55,247 bases of DNA from the NCBI GenBank assembly GCA_031258195.1, contig JAIRNF010000004.1:1-55247 (forward strand), in the 5' to 3' direction. The notes below the pieces were generated by a model. It worked only from the letters and a program-made list of their open reading frames with translations, ran no database searches and was not told the DNA's origin. Shown one piece after another: positions 27,270 through 35,953 of this stretch. The position numbers were made by a program, and so were the translations under genes. Position 1 is the first letter of the stretch; each line of letters begins with the position of its first letter. The stretch is from Prevotellaceae bacterium. Lineage in GTDB: Bacteria > Bacteroidota > Bacteroidia > Bacteroidales > UBA932.

Positions 27270-27404
27270 CGAGGCTGTTTAAAAAGCCAGCAATAACGTC
27301 TTCCGATTATAACGAGAAATCCGTAGGAAAACAGGAGTATCGCTAAAAAGCAGATGTCTCGTATCCATTCGACATGACAGCAAGAAGTTCTTTAAACAGC
27401 CTCG
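27270..27404. repeat. MITE-like element with 14-bp terminal inverted repeats
   Basis: The 135-bp segment between the TonB receptor and the next gene is bounded by perfect 14-bp inverted repeats (cgaggctgtttaaa and its complement). It contains no gene. Such size and layout suit a miniature inverted-repeat element or an interspersed repeat. No clear target-site duplication is visible, and other copies cannot be checked from this window. The whole segment could alternatively act as a long-range hairpin after the receptor gene. Confidence 0.5.
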
Positions 27405-27508
27405 TTATTCAGCTAAATTAACCTTATACTTAAAAATCTATAATAATTGATAGATAATGTCTATTTTGTTACTACCTTCGATTTCAGAACAATTAAAATC
27501 ATCTTCTT

Positions 27509-28084
27509 ATGTTTGGTGAGTTAATGCGGTCGGATACTTTTGTGTATATTGTACTTCCTATCTTAATTTTTTGTGCGCGTATTTGTGATGTAACGCTTGG
27601 CACCCTTCGTATAATCTTTCTATCAAAAGGTTATAAGTACATTGCTCCTGTGTTGGGCTTTTTCGAAATTCTAATATGGGTAATGGCAATTAGTCAGCTT
27701 CTTAGCAATATGGGTACATGGGTAGCGTATATTGCTTATGCCGGAGGTTATGCAACGGGTAATTTAGTCGGCATGATGATAGAAGAGCGAATTGCTATTG
27801 GTACGTTGTTACTCCGCATAACGACACCAAAGGGAGGACATGAGCTGATGAAGCTTCTCGGCGCTCAAGGTTTTGGTGTAACGCTTATTGATGGTGAGGG
27901 TTCGAGTGGTAAAGTGTCGATTCTACAAACCGTAACATCAAGAAAGATGATAAAAAAAGTGGAAGAAATACTTGTCTGCTATGATCCTAATCTATTTTAT
28001 ACTATTGAAGATGTACGAATGGTAAAGCGTGGTATATTTCCACCTAAGCTAAATACTTTACGGCTGTGGCGACCTGGTAAGTAA
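27509..28084 (+). CDS. UPF0316 family membrane protein (DUF5698/DUF2179)
   Basis: This is a 191-residue protein with about three transmembrane helices in the first 95 residues (VYIVLPILIFCARICDVTLGTLRIIF is the conserved family start) and a C-terminal soluble DUF2179-like domain (ITTPKGGHELMKLLGAQGFGVTLIDGEG, then VSILQTVTSRKMIKKVEEIL). The length and both halves match UPF0316 proteins such as YebE. The biochemical role is unknown. DUF2179 domains are also found in YitT-type transporters and are thought to bind a small ligand. It appears to be a single-gene unit. Confidence 0.85.
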   Translation: MFGELMRSDTFVYIVLPILIFCARICDVTLGTLRIIFLSKGYKYIAPVLGFFEILIWVMAISQLLSNMGTWVAYIAYAGGYATGNLVGMMIEERIAIGTLLLRITTPKGGHELMKLLGAQGFGVTLIDGEGSSGKVSILQTVTSRKMIKKVEEILVCYDPNLFYTIEDVRMVKRGIFPPKLNTLRLWRPGK

Positions 28085-28165
28085 TAGCAACATAAGGTTT
28101 CATTAGCTTATTCGTTTGGCGAATTCATATAAATCACGTAGGTTTGTGCTTATTTTTGAAGAACA

Positions 28166-30244
28166 TTGAGGTCTACTAACTTAATATTTATATTTACAGT
28201 TTTGCTGTTATTCGTTGGTGTTGGAGTAAATGCACAAACTAGGAAGTTACGTGTACCCAATGGTAGTACAGGTACTCCTCCTATTGTTAATGTAAATGAT
28301 AATAAAAAAGGTGAAAACATAGATAGTAATGAGCCGACACCACAAGATACATCTCCTAGTTCTGATACAACAGTAATATTAAAAACGTTAGATACATATC
28401 TGTTTGGAGATTGGCATAAGACTACCTATGTGTTTTCTTGGAAGCATAACCCTTATTTTAATACGGTAGATAAGCGTTTAGCGGTTGATACTTCTATAAA
28501 TAACAACGTTTTTGATTATCCGTTTTTCAAGAATGACGTAGGGGCTACTTTTCTAGGAAACTCTGGCGGCGCTGCTCTTACTCACGATTATTCTAAGCGG
28601 CATTCGTCTAAAGGCTTTATTTTCTTTACACCTTACTCAGATTATATATACACGCGAGAGAACATACCCTCTTATAATACAAAGGGTCCGTTTTCTATGT
28701 TAACGTATGTAACCTCTGGTAAGAAACAGATTTCTGAGGATAATCTTAAGGTGCTGCTTACGCAAAATGTTACTCCCGAATTAAATCTTGGCTTATACTA
28801 TCAACGGTATGGTACAAGGGGTGTATATCAGAATCAAGGTACAGATAATAGAGTATTTACCTTTTATACTTCGTATGCGGGAAAGCGGTATTCGGCTCAT
28901 GCCGGATATATTCATAACAGAGTATCGAATGAAGAAAATGGCGGAATTAGAAAAGATGCCGATCTTGAAGATCCGGATAAAGATCTTCAAATTATTGATG
29001 TAAATCTTTCAACTGCCGGAAATCGGCTTCGCAGTAATGGATATTTTCTGACTCATTCTTACGGAGTACCTTTGCATATTTTTAAGCGCAGTGATTCGCT
29101 TAGAACCGGAGAGGGGACTATGGTGTACTTTGGTCATGCTTTTCAGTATTTGCGTCAGTATCGTATTTATACTGACGAAATTAGAGGTGAAGAAGAAAAG
29201 AAATATTATGATAATTATTTTATCAATCCTACAAAATCCAGAGATTCCAGCTTTACGTCGTCGTTAGATAACAGGCTCTTTATACGCTTGCAACCATGGT
29301 CGCCAACAGCTATTGTTTCTACCATTGATGGTGGTGTAGGGCTAGAGCATAGCAAGTATTGCGGCTTTTCTCCCAATCAGTTTTTGTACGGAACGTCAGA
29401 TGATACTTATACCGATTTATACCTGTATGCACGTGCGGCGGGTGTTTTTAGCAAATATTTTGCATGGAATGCCTTTGGACAATATGTTATATCAGGCTAT
29501 CGGCAAAATGATTTTTTATTGGATGCATCAGCTCGCATATCGGTATATCCTTTCTCTCGTCAGCTTAACCTCGAGGGTAGATTAATACTAGAGAATACAG
29601 AACCCGACTACTTTCAGCAGAGGTATTACAGCAACCATTTTAAGTGGAATAATACCTTTGGTAAAACGACTAATACCCGTATTGAAGTAGCTCTATCCGT
29701 TCCCGATTATATGTTTGAGCTTGGTTTGAAACAAAGTATCGTTAGCAACCTTGTATATGTGAATACAACCCCAGAACCTGCACAAGAAAGCGGCACGATT
29801 AGTATTACATCGCTATATGTGCGGAAAAACTTTAAGGCGGGTGCTTTCCATGCAGATAATCGTTTCTTTTTTCAGATTAGCGGGAATGAAGATGTGGTTC
29901 CTTTGCCCAAAATTAGCCTAAATGCCAGATGGTACGCTCAGTTTGTGCTGGTAAAATCTGTGCTCACAGGTCAGCTGGGGCTTGATACATACTTTCATAC
30001 AAAATATTATGTTCCGGCATATAACCCCGCTATAGGGCTTTTCCATAATCAAAATGAAAAGAAAATTGGCAATTATCCTATGGTAGATGCTTTTGTGAAC
30101 TTTAAATGGAAACGGGCTACCATTAACGTTAAGTTTACTCATGTTGACCAAGGGATGTTTAATAAAGAATATTTCTCAGCTCTTCATTATCCTCGAAATA
30201 AACGCATGCTACGTATTGGCGTTACTTGGCATTTTTATAATTAA
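28166..30244 (+). CDS. Putative outer-membrane porin (Porin_10 type)
   Basis: This is a 692-residue outer-membrane protein. The only possible start before the signal peptide is TTG at 28166 (the upstream in-frame codon at 28157 is a stop); residues 1-23, ending VGVNAQ, form the signal. A Pro/Ser/Thr-rich linker (30-70) is followed by TYLFGDWHKTTYVFSWKHNPYFNTVD and many amphipathic strands with aromatic girdle residues, ending in MLRIGVTWHFYN. That layout fits the Bacteroidota putative porin family PF14121. It would be a beta-barrel channel of unknown substrate. The transcript seems to be monocistronic. Confidence 0.8.
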   Translation: MRSTNLIFIFTVLLLFVGVGVNAQTRKLRVPNGSTGTPPIVNVNDNKKGENIDSNEPTPQDTSPSSDTTVILKTLDTYLFGDWHKTTYVFSWKHNPYFNTVDKRLAVDTSINNNVFDYPFFKNDVGATFLGNSGGAALTHDYSKRHSSKGFIFFTPYSDYIYTRENIPSYNTKGPFSMLTYVTSGKKQISEDNLKVLLTQNVTPELNLGLYYQRYGTRGVYQNQGTDNRVFTFYTSYAGKRYSAHAGYIHNRVSNEENGGIRKDADLEDPDKDLQIIDVNLSTAGNRLRSNGYFLTHSYGVPLHIFKRSDSLRTGEGTMVYFGHAFQYLRQYRIYTDEIRGEEEKKYYDNYFINPTKSRDSSFTSSLDNRLFIRLQPWSPTAIVSTIDGGVGLEHSKYCGFSPNQFLYGTSDDTYTDLYLYARAAGVFSKYFAWNAFGQYVISGYRQNDFLLDASARISVYPFSRQLNLEGRLILENTEPDYFQQRYYSNHFKWNNTFGKTTNTRIEVALSVPDYMFELGLKQSIVSNLVYVNTTPEPAQESGTISITSLYVRKNFKAGAFHADNRFFFQISGNEDVVPLPKISLNARWYAQFVLVKSVLTGQLGLDTYFHTKYYVPAYNPAIGLFHNQNEKKIGNYPMVDAFVNFKWKRATINVKFTHVDQGMFNKEYFSALHYPRNKRMLRIGVTWHFYN

Positions 30245-30315
30245 GCGCGACAAAAATCTTTTTTAACAGTTAACAAGATAGCGATCTTATGATGTTATCT
30301 TGAGATTAAAACATT

Positions 30316-30323
30316 TACCTTTG
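30316..30323 (+). promoter_or_regulatory. Promoter -7 box for the HAMP-protein/TrkH operon
   Basis: TACCTTTG matches the TAnnTTTG consensus and lies about 40 bp upstream of the GTG start at 30365. A TTG at 30300-30302 is closer (13 nt) than the usual -33 spacing. Confidence 0.5.
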
Positions 30324-30364
30324 CGTATAATTGTGCTTTATTCGACTAATAAATTCTTAATGCT

Positions 30365-31162
30365 GTGGGAATACGAAAGAAAATACTACTAGGCTTTGTT
30401 GCGATTGGTTTTATCCTTTTGCTATCCGGTGTTGTTGCGATTTTTGAGATGACCCGTTTAACGGATTTAATTTCGGGTCTGCTTACTAATAACATCAAAA
30501 CTATTAGTGCGGCAAATACAATGGAACAAATAGCAATAAAGCATAACGGCAGGATATATGATATAACGCAAGATGAATCGTATATACAGCAAGCCAAGTT
30601 TAGTCAAGATATTACTCTTCTTAGGGAACGGCTGGATTTTATTACGAACAATGTCACAATAGAGGAGGAGATGACTTTTGTCGATAAATTGTATATTGAG
30701 TTTGATGTATATAAGGCACTTCTTGACAATCTGCCTGCTGTAATAGAAATGCCTAGAGAGCAACGTATTGCATGGTATCTAACCTATCAAAAAGCATTTA
30801 CATCTTTGATTGAAACAACCTCTGAGATCACAAAGTTAAATCAGGACGCTTTATCGGATAATGCTATCAAGTTAGAGGGCAACTACTACCGGATGATTAT
30901 GCCAGCAATAATTGCTATTATTGCTGGGGTTTTTATGATATTATTCTTTAACTACTTTATAAATTCATATCTTATAAATCCGGTGATACAGATTAAAGAC
31001 AATATCAGGTCTGTGCTATCTTCGCGGGCGCCATACACCATAAAAGTTAAAACTAACGATGAGATTAACGAACTGAACGAAAATATTAAAGACTTGGTTA
31101 GCCAGCTGAAGAAGCGCGAAAAGGAATGTAGTAGTATTCAAAACGAAAATCGTGAGGCTTAG
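30365..31162 (+). CDS. Membrane sensor protein with HAMP-like region and no output domain
   Basis: The protein has 265 residues from a GTG start at 30365; the ATG at 30360 is out of frame and stops quickly. TM1 lies at about 8-27. A helical periplasmic region (30-175) resembles a four-helix-bundle MCP/chemoreceptor sensor. TM2 lies at about 177-198, followed by a HAMP-type linker (INPVIQIKDNIRSVL and TNDEINELNENIKDLVSQLKKRE) and a short coiled-coil tail. No kinase, cyclase or methyl-accepting domain follows. Its last 11 bases overlap the start of trkH, so the two are translationally coupled. It may sense or adjust potassium-channel activity directly, which is inference. Confidence 0.7.
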   Translation: MGIRKKILLGFVAIGFILLLSGVVAIFEMTRLTDLISGLLTNNIKTISAANTMEQIAIKHNGRIYDITQDESYIQQAKFSQDITLLRERLDFITNNVTIEEEMTFVDKLYIEFDVYKALLDNLPAVIEMPREQRIAWYLTYQKAFTSLIETTSEITKLNQDALSDNAIKLEGNYYRMIMPAIIAIIAGVFMILFFNYFINSYLINPVIQIKDNIRSVLSSRAPYTIKVKTNDEINELNENIKDLVSQLKKREKECSSIQNENREA

Positions 31163-32600
31163 CATTATAGTTCGTTCTATAGGGTTTATCCTGTTGCTGA
31201 ATGCTGCGTTTATGTTCATTTCGGCAGGGGTAGCCTTTTTTGATCCTTTAGATAATTCATCGTTTTTCCCGCTATTAGTTAGCGCTTTTATTACGGCTCT
31301 GGTCGGAGTTTTCCCCCTTATATTTGTTCCTTCAGACCTAGATTTAAGCCTAAAAGAAATTTACTGTATTGTAGTGTTTGCATGGCTTAGCGGCTGTTTC
31401 TTCGGTATGCTTCCATACATAATGTACGGTGGAGAATTTTCTGTTACTAATGCATGGTTTGAAAGTGTGTCGGGATTTACAACTACTGGTGCAAGTATCC
31501 TTAACGACATTGAAGCGCTGCCAAAGGGAATTTTACTATGGCGAGCATCCACACATTTTATTGGAGGGGTGGGAGTTATCGTGTTTGTGCTGTTAGTTTT
31601 ACCAGGGGTTGGAACAAATAGGTCGAAGCTATCAAAGGTAGAGATATCGCCCCTTGCGCAAGATAATTTTAAGTTCCGCTCGCAGCAAATGATAAGGGTA
31701 ATACTTGGAGTATATATAGGGATAACCATTGCCGCCGCTATTTCTCTCTTACTGGCAGGTATGCCTTTGTTTGATGCTATTTGCCATTCGTTTTCAACTG
31801 TGGCAACAGGAGGATTCAGCACAAAAAATACGAGTATTGCTGCCTTTAATAGCGGTAAAATAGAGCTGGTTCTTATTATCTTTATGGTAATATCGGGTAT
31901 GCATTTTGGTATGATCTACTCAACGCTTGTTAAGCGGTCTAAGGCATTATTTCGCTCAACAGTTACACGGTTCTATCTGTTCTCAATGCTGATAGGTTCT
32001 ACACTTATTGCTCTTAATCTAGTTTTTTCCGGTCAGGTTGGTAATTTTTTTGAATCAGTAAGGCAGTCGGTATTTCAAGTTGTTGCAATCACTACTACTA
32101 CAGGCTTTGCAACAGTAAATACATCGATATGGCCCTCAGTTTCGATATTGATACTAATGTATTTTATGATTCAATGTGCCTGCGCAGGTTCTACCTCCGG
32201 AGGTATAAAAGCCGATAGGGTGTATATTACCTACAAGGCAATTATGGCACAAATACGAAAAAATCAGCACCCTAATGCTGTTATACCCGTTCGTGTTCAA
32301 GGTATTAAAGTAGAAAATGATGTTGTGTCTGCGGTATTACTTTATATCGTTTTTTTCTTTCTAATTATTTTTGCTACAACCATTCTTCTTAGCCTTATGG
32401 GGTTAAATTTTATGGCTAGCGTCTCCTTGTCGCTAAGTAGCATGAGTAACGTAGGACCTGCATTTGATGCGTTTCATTCTATGAGTAACTGGGATTCTAT
32501 TCCCATTTTAGGTAAGCTGCTGCTTTCTTTTGTAATGTTGCTCGGACGTTTAGAAATATACGGAGTACTTGTTCTTTTTTATATACGTGGCTGGCGATAG
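31152..32600 (+). CDS. trkH: TrkH-type potassium uptake channel subunit
   Basis: This is a 482-residue polytopic protein with a GTG start overlapping the upstream gene by 11 bases. The four pore loops of the Trk/Ktr superfamily are visible with their filter glycines: TTTGAS at 110-115, VATGGFS at 217-223, TTTTGFA at 314-320 and SNVGPA at 432-437. About ten transmembrane helices frame them. It would import potassium at the inner membrane, normally gated by the NAD-binding subunit TrkA, which is not encoded next to it. Instead the partner gene encodes a HAMP-type membrane sensor. Confidence 0.93.
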   Translation: MRLSIIVRSIGFILLLNAAFMFISAGVAFFDPLDNSSFFPLLVSAFITALVGVFPLIFVPSDLDLSLKEIYCIVVFAWLSGCFFGMLPYIMYGGEFSVTNAWFESVSGFTTTGASILNDIEALPKGILLWRASTHFIGGVGVIVFVLLVLPGVGTNRSKLSKVEISPLAQDNFKFRSQQMIRVILGVYIGITIAAAISLLLAGMPLFDAICHSFSTVATGGFSTKNTSIAAFNSGKIELVLIIFMVISGMHFGMIYSTLVKRSKALFRSTVTRFYLFSMLIGSTLIALNLVFSGQVGNFFESVRQSVFQVVAITTTTGFATVNTSIWPSVSILILMYFMIQCACAGSTSGGIKADRVYITYKAIMAQIRKNQHPNAVIPVRVQGIKVENDVVSAVLLYIVFFFLIIFATTILLSLMGLNFMASVSLSLSSMSNVGPAFDAFHSMSNWDSIPILGKLLLSFVMLLGRLEIYGVLVLFYIRGWR

Positions 32601-32656
32601 CTATTTAGGTTGTTTTTTATTAAATAGCTTGTTCTGTAAGAATACCTCTACTATTA

Positions 32657-32914
32657 CTATTTTAAGATCGGCATCTTTAAGCAGCACATATATTTATGTA
32701 GGCTAATGTATTCTTTGCATACATATGTGTTATAATCCTGAATTGTGCTAGGAGGTAAATGTTTAAGCAGAAAAGTCGGATTAGCTTCTGTTAGAGCGGC
32801 TTTTATTACACAACTTGGCGTAAAGCCTAACACCTTCGGTTTGGGAAGCTTTTGAGAAAGTAGGATACTTATCGTTTCTAACGACTGTTGATTGATAAGA
32901 TGGCTTAAGAGCAT
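32657..32914 (-). pseudogene. Decayed fragment of an HTH-regulator paralog
   Basis: This 85-codon frame resembles an internal part of the neighbouring regulator. LLSQKL, then SCVIKA and NPTFLLKHLPPSTIQDYNTY, line up with IVSQKL, then DIVKNT and NPSFFLHVPPPSETLDDYLHY. The HTH start and the C-terminal 200 residues of the family are missing. It lies directly downstream of the full-length copy on the same strand, consistent with a tandem duplicate that lost most of its length. A short expressed protein is possible but less likely. The rest of the gap between trkH and the regulator shows nothing else. Confidence 0.55.
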
Positions 32915-32954
32915 TCTATTCTAGAATAAAGCTACTCGTTGATTTTAGCTATAG

Positions 32955-33941
32955 TCAGAAGTTAAGGCTATTTACTAGCTCTCTTTGCCTGTCAAAGAAT
33001 GCTATTCGTTCAATATTTCCACTCATGCTTATCATAGTAGAATATTTTTTTAATGATTCTATCCATTCTTTTTGGATCCTACATAGCTGCGAATCTGAAG
33101 ATGAAATGGTATTGATGAAATATAGCTCAATAAATGATCGTTCATATTTTGAACCTTGTATGTATGTATAATTTGAATCGAAGTCTATATTTGCCAAATA
33201 CACTAAGATTTTTCTATTATGCTCTAAACTTTCTTGCGTAGTTAAGATTTCCAGCTTAGAAAGGAGCTGTAGTAGTTCATCTCTTAAAGTTATAACTTCT
33301 TCTCTCGTAAGAAGGCTAAGATCGAAGAAATACTGTATCATCTTAACAAGATTATCGAATATATTGCGACTGATGATATATGTACATTCTGGAAATTGTC
33401 TTATTTTTTGTAGTAATATTTGCTGTTTTGCATAAATATCGTCTGGCATATTAATAGCAGAAAATTTAGCGGGTGCTATGTTGTGATGCATTTGGTATTT
33501 CCATGCAAATGCTCTGAATTTTGAGAGATAATGATATGGAAACATAAATGCTTGGGGAACAATATTACTTGCAAAATAGATTTTTAGCTCCGGATCGTTT
33601 GCCCATTTATCAAGAAAGACATCATATATGGCATAGGTATGCTTGTAATAATGAAGGTAGTCATCCAAAGTTTCGCTGGGAGGTGGGACATGGAGAAAGA
33701 AAGAAGGATTCTCGTTTTTTATTGTGTTTTTTACAATATCATCTAACGATAAGCCTAACTTTTGAGATACAATACACGCTTCAGTAAAAGAGAAGGGTAC
33801 ATCACCTCGTAGGCGTCTATAAGCGGACTCTTTACCTAGAGACATTTTATCCATTAAAAACTCAAGTTGTTGACTTTTTCTAGGATATGTCTCTCCTATC
33901 TTTGCAAGTAGCCTTTGGTTGAATTCTGAATTCGCAATCAT
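32955..33941 (-). CDS. HTH (XRE-like) transcriptional regulator of a Bacteroidales-type family
   Basis: This is a 328-residue cytoplasmic protein. Residues 10-65 form a helix-turn-helix: LEFLMDKMSLGKESAYRRLRGDVPFSF, then ACIVSQKLGLSLDDIV. The long helical C-terminal part (75-328) has NPSFFLHVPPPSETLDDYLHYY and no recognisable enzyme motif. It may bind a ligand or mediate oligomerisation. Targets are unknown. It stands alone on the minus strand between trkH and yqeY, with a decayed paralog fragment just downstream. Confidence 0.75.
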   Translation of the reverse strand: MIANSEFNQRLLAKIGETYPRKSQQLEFLMDKMSLGKESAYRRLRGDVPFSFTEACIVSQKLGLSLDDIVKNTIKNENPSFFLHVPPPSETLDDYLHYYKHTYAIYDVFLDKWANDPELKIYFASNIVPQAFMFPYHYLSKFRAFAWKYQMHHNIAPAKFSAINMPDDIYAKQQILLQKIRQFPECTYIISRNIFDNLVKMIQYFFDLSLLTREEVITLRDELLQLLSKLEILTTQESLEHNRKILVYLANIDFDSNYTYIQGSKYERSFIELYFINTISSSDSQLCRIQKEWIESLKKYSTMISMSGNIERIAFFDRQRELVNSLNF

Positions 33942-34192
33942 AACGATAAGTATTTCGTTAGTTTATTCAAAAGCTACCCCTCACTATAAATATTAAACAA
34001 TTAAAAGGACGGTAATGTTTAATGAGATGCGTTGCTATGCACTTATTTTCAGTTAAATACATAGAGTTAGGATTCTCTTATTTTAACCTTTCTCTTGCTT
34101 AAAGTTTAATAGGGTTACTTAGTGAATGCTTGATATAATTGTGATTGGCAGAGTTTTATGAATATGGGCTATACAGTTTGATAAAGTTATTG

Positions 34193-34200
34193 TATCTTTG
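34193..34200 (+). promoter_or_regulatory. Promoter -7 box of the yqeY-like gene
   Basis: TATCTTTG matches TAnnTTTG and ends 36 bp before the ATG at 34236. The remaining part of the gap from 33942 shows nothing I recognise. Confidence 0.55.
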
Positions 34201-34235
34201 GTTTTAACTTTTTAAATAGCTTTAGATTAACGAAT

Positions 34236-34688
34236 ATGAGTTTAGAAACGACTATTAACAATGATATCAAAGCCGCTATGCTGGCTAAAGATAAAGTACG
34301 TCTGGAATCGCTGCGTTCTATAAAAGCCGCTATACTTTTGGCTAAAACGGCAGAAGGAGCAACAGGAGAGCTAAGTACTGATGATGAGCTAAAAATGCTA
34401 CAAAAGATGGTAAAACAGCGCAAAGACTCAGCCGAGATTTACACTCAACAGAATCGTAATGAGTTGGCAGAAAAAGAGTTGGCAGAAGCCGCAGTTATTG
34501 AGGCATATCTGCCGAAGCAGCTAACAGAAGAAGAGCTGATCCCTATATTGAAAGAAATAGCTGCCTCTGCAGGAGCTACATCACCTAAAGATATGGGTAA
34601 GGTGATGGGCATGGCGAGTAAGCAGCTGGCTGGTAAAGCTGATGGTAAGCTAATTGCAGAGTTCGTAAAAAAAATTTTAAACTCTTAA
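34236..34688 (+). CDS. GatB/YqeY domain protein
   Basis: This 150-residue cytoplasmic protein matches the YqeY family across its full length. The start is SLETTINNDIKAAMLAKDKVRLESLRSIKAAIL, the centre KMVKQRKDSAEIYTQQNRNELAEKELAE, and the end YLPKQLTEEEL, then SPKDMGKVMGMASKQLAGKADGK. The domain also occurs at the C-terminus of the amidotransferase subunit GatB, where it contacts tRNA; the stand-alone protein has no settled role. The gene is 13 bases upstream of the next and shares a promoter with it. Confidence 0.92.
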   Translation: MSLETTINNDIKAAMLAKDKVRLESLRSIKAAILLAKTAEGATGELSTDDELKMLQKMVKQRKDSAEIYTQQNRNELAEKELAEAAVIEAYLPKQLTEEELIPILKEIAASAGATSPKDMGKVMGMASKQLAGKADGKLIAEFVKKILNS

Positions 34689-34701
34689 ATTTGGTAATTT
34701 T

Positions 34702-35364
34702 ATGTCTGATATGAGAATCATTTCTACGGCTGATGGTTCTCATACTTTGCAATCATTAACCGAACGGGAATGCTATCATTCTATAAATGGCGCGCTTCAA
34801 GAGTCGCGGCATGTCTTTATTGATGCAGGATTAAGAAAAGTTATATCACAACAGCCGCTAAATGTTTTAGAAGTTGGTTTTGGAACGGGACTTAACGCTT
34901 TGCTTACTTTACTACAAGCAGAAAAAACATGTCGGGTATTTTATGAGGCGGTAGAAAAGTATCCTGTGGCTATTGATATTATAGATCAGCTGAACTATTG
35001 TGATGTATTGGAAGTTGATAAAGAAAAATACTTTAAGCCTCTCCATTTTTCCGGTTGGAGTAAGAACATATCAATAACAGATACGTTTGTGCTAAAAAAA
35101 TGTCACACCGATTTGTTACATTATACTCCATCGAGAGAAGATTTTAATTTAGTTTATTTTGATGCATTTTCTCCCGATAGCCAACCCGAACTATGGTCAG
35201 TAGAAATATTTTCTACAATCTACCAACATATGAAAAAAGGAGGCGTGCTGGTAACCTATTCGTCTAAGGGGTTGGTAAAGCAAAGCTTAAGAAGTGTAGG
35301 ATTTACCGTAGAGCGTTTAGCGGGCGCTCCGGGCAAAAGACATATGCTACGTGCAACAAAATAG
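34702..35364 (+). CDS. mnmD: MnmC/MnmD-like tRNA methyltransferase domain protein
   Basis: This is a 220-residue SAM-dependent methyltransferase. NVLEVGFGTGLNALLTL forms the SAM-binding loop near residue 55, and LVYFDAFSPDSQPELWS near 150 is the hallmark of the MnmC methyltransferase domain (DUF752). It lacks the FAD-dependent oxidase half of bifunctional MnmC, so MnmD is the better name. It would methylate 5-aminomethyl-2-thiouridine at the tRNA wobble position to give mnm5s2U. It sits directly after yqeY and is followed by a hairpin. Confidence 0.85.
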   Translation: MSDMRIISTADGSHTLQSLTERECYHSINGALQESRHVFIDAGLRKVISQQPLNVLEVGFGTGLNALLTLLQAEKTCRVFYEAVEKYPVAIDIIDQLNYCDVLEVDKEKYFKPLHFSGWSKNISITDTFVLKKCHTDLLHYTPSREDFNLVYFDAFSPDSQPELWSVEIFSTIYQHMKKGGVLVTYSSKGLVKQSLRSVGFTVERLAGAPGKRHMLRATK

Positions 35365-35380
35365 ACTGTTAATAAGTTCT

Positions 35381-35411
35381 ATTCTGTAAGGATTGTTACA
35401 GAATGTCTTTT
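35381..35411 (+). terminator. Hairpin after the mnmD-like gene
   Basis: A perfect 9-bp inverted repeat (attctgtaa and its complement) with a 6-nt loop is followed by gtctttt, 17 bp after the stop. The stem is AT-rich, so it is a weak terminator at best. Confidence 0.5.
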
Positions 35412-35421
35412 ATATATTTTC

Positions 35422-35429
35422 TATTTTTG
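35422..35429 (+). promoter_or_regulatory. Promoter -7 box of mgsA
   Basis: TATTTTTG fits TAnnTTTG and ends 36 bp before the ATG at 35466. A -33 box at normal spacing is not clear. Confidence 0.45.
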
Positions 35430-35465
35430 TCATGAAATAGTGATTATAACAATTATTATCTGAAC

Positions 35466-35930
35466 ATGAAGAAAACTATTGCACTTGTGGCACACGATAA
35501 CCGTAAACCCGATATTATAGAATGGGTAGAGTTTAACTGGGCTACATTAATGAAGCATGATTTAGTTTGTACCGGTACAACCGGATCGTTGGTGGAAAAA
35601 GCTCTTAAACAATACCTTTCACCAAGTGAAGCACGTTTACTCAATATTGCGAAGCTAAAATCGGGACCACTTGGCGGAGACCAGCAGCTTGGAGCATTAA
35701 TTGCAGAAAAAAAAGTGGATATGCTGATCTTTTTCTGGGACCCAATGCGGGCACAACCTCACGATGTAGATGTTAAGGCTTTGCTACGTATAGCCAGCCT
35801 TTATAATATACCTACGGCAACCAATCGCTCTACTGCCGATTTTATTATTTCCTCGCCGTTGATGGAAGAACGGTATAAACCGATTTTAAAAGATTATTTA
35901 GAATACATTTATCGCTTCGATAAAAAATAA
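35466..35930 (+). CDS. mgsA: Methylglyoxal synthase
   Basis: This 154-residue cytoplasmic enzyme converts dihydroxyacetone phosphate to methylglyoxal and phosphate. The family signatures are all present: IALVAHDNRKPDIIEWV at the start, CTGTTGSLVEKAL near residue 38, SGPLGGDQQLGALIAE near 65 and FFWDPMRAQPHDVDVKALLRIA near 92 with the catalytic Asp. The length is typical. It follows a TATTTTTG promoter box and may be read through into the downstream transporter gene. Confidence 0.95.
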   Translation: MKKTIALVAHDNRKPDIIEWVEFNWATLMKHDLVCTGTTGSLVEKALKQYLSPSEARLLNIAKLKSGPLGGDQQLGALIAEKKVDMLIFFWDPMRAQPHDVDVKALLRIASLYNIPTATNRSTADFIISSPLMEERYKPILKDYLEYIYRFDKK

Positions 35931-35953
35931 GCTACAGGGTAATTATAAATAGA

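Noticed and set aside
31361-31822. Long minus-strand open frame inside trkH
   Set aside because: It is antisense to two conserved TrkH pore-loop regions; no promoter or domain supports it.
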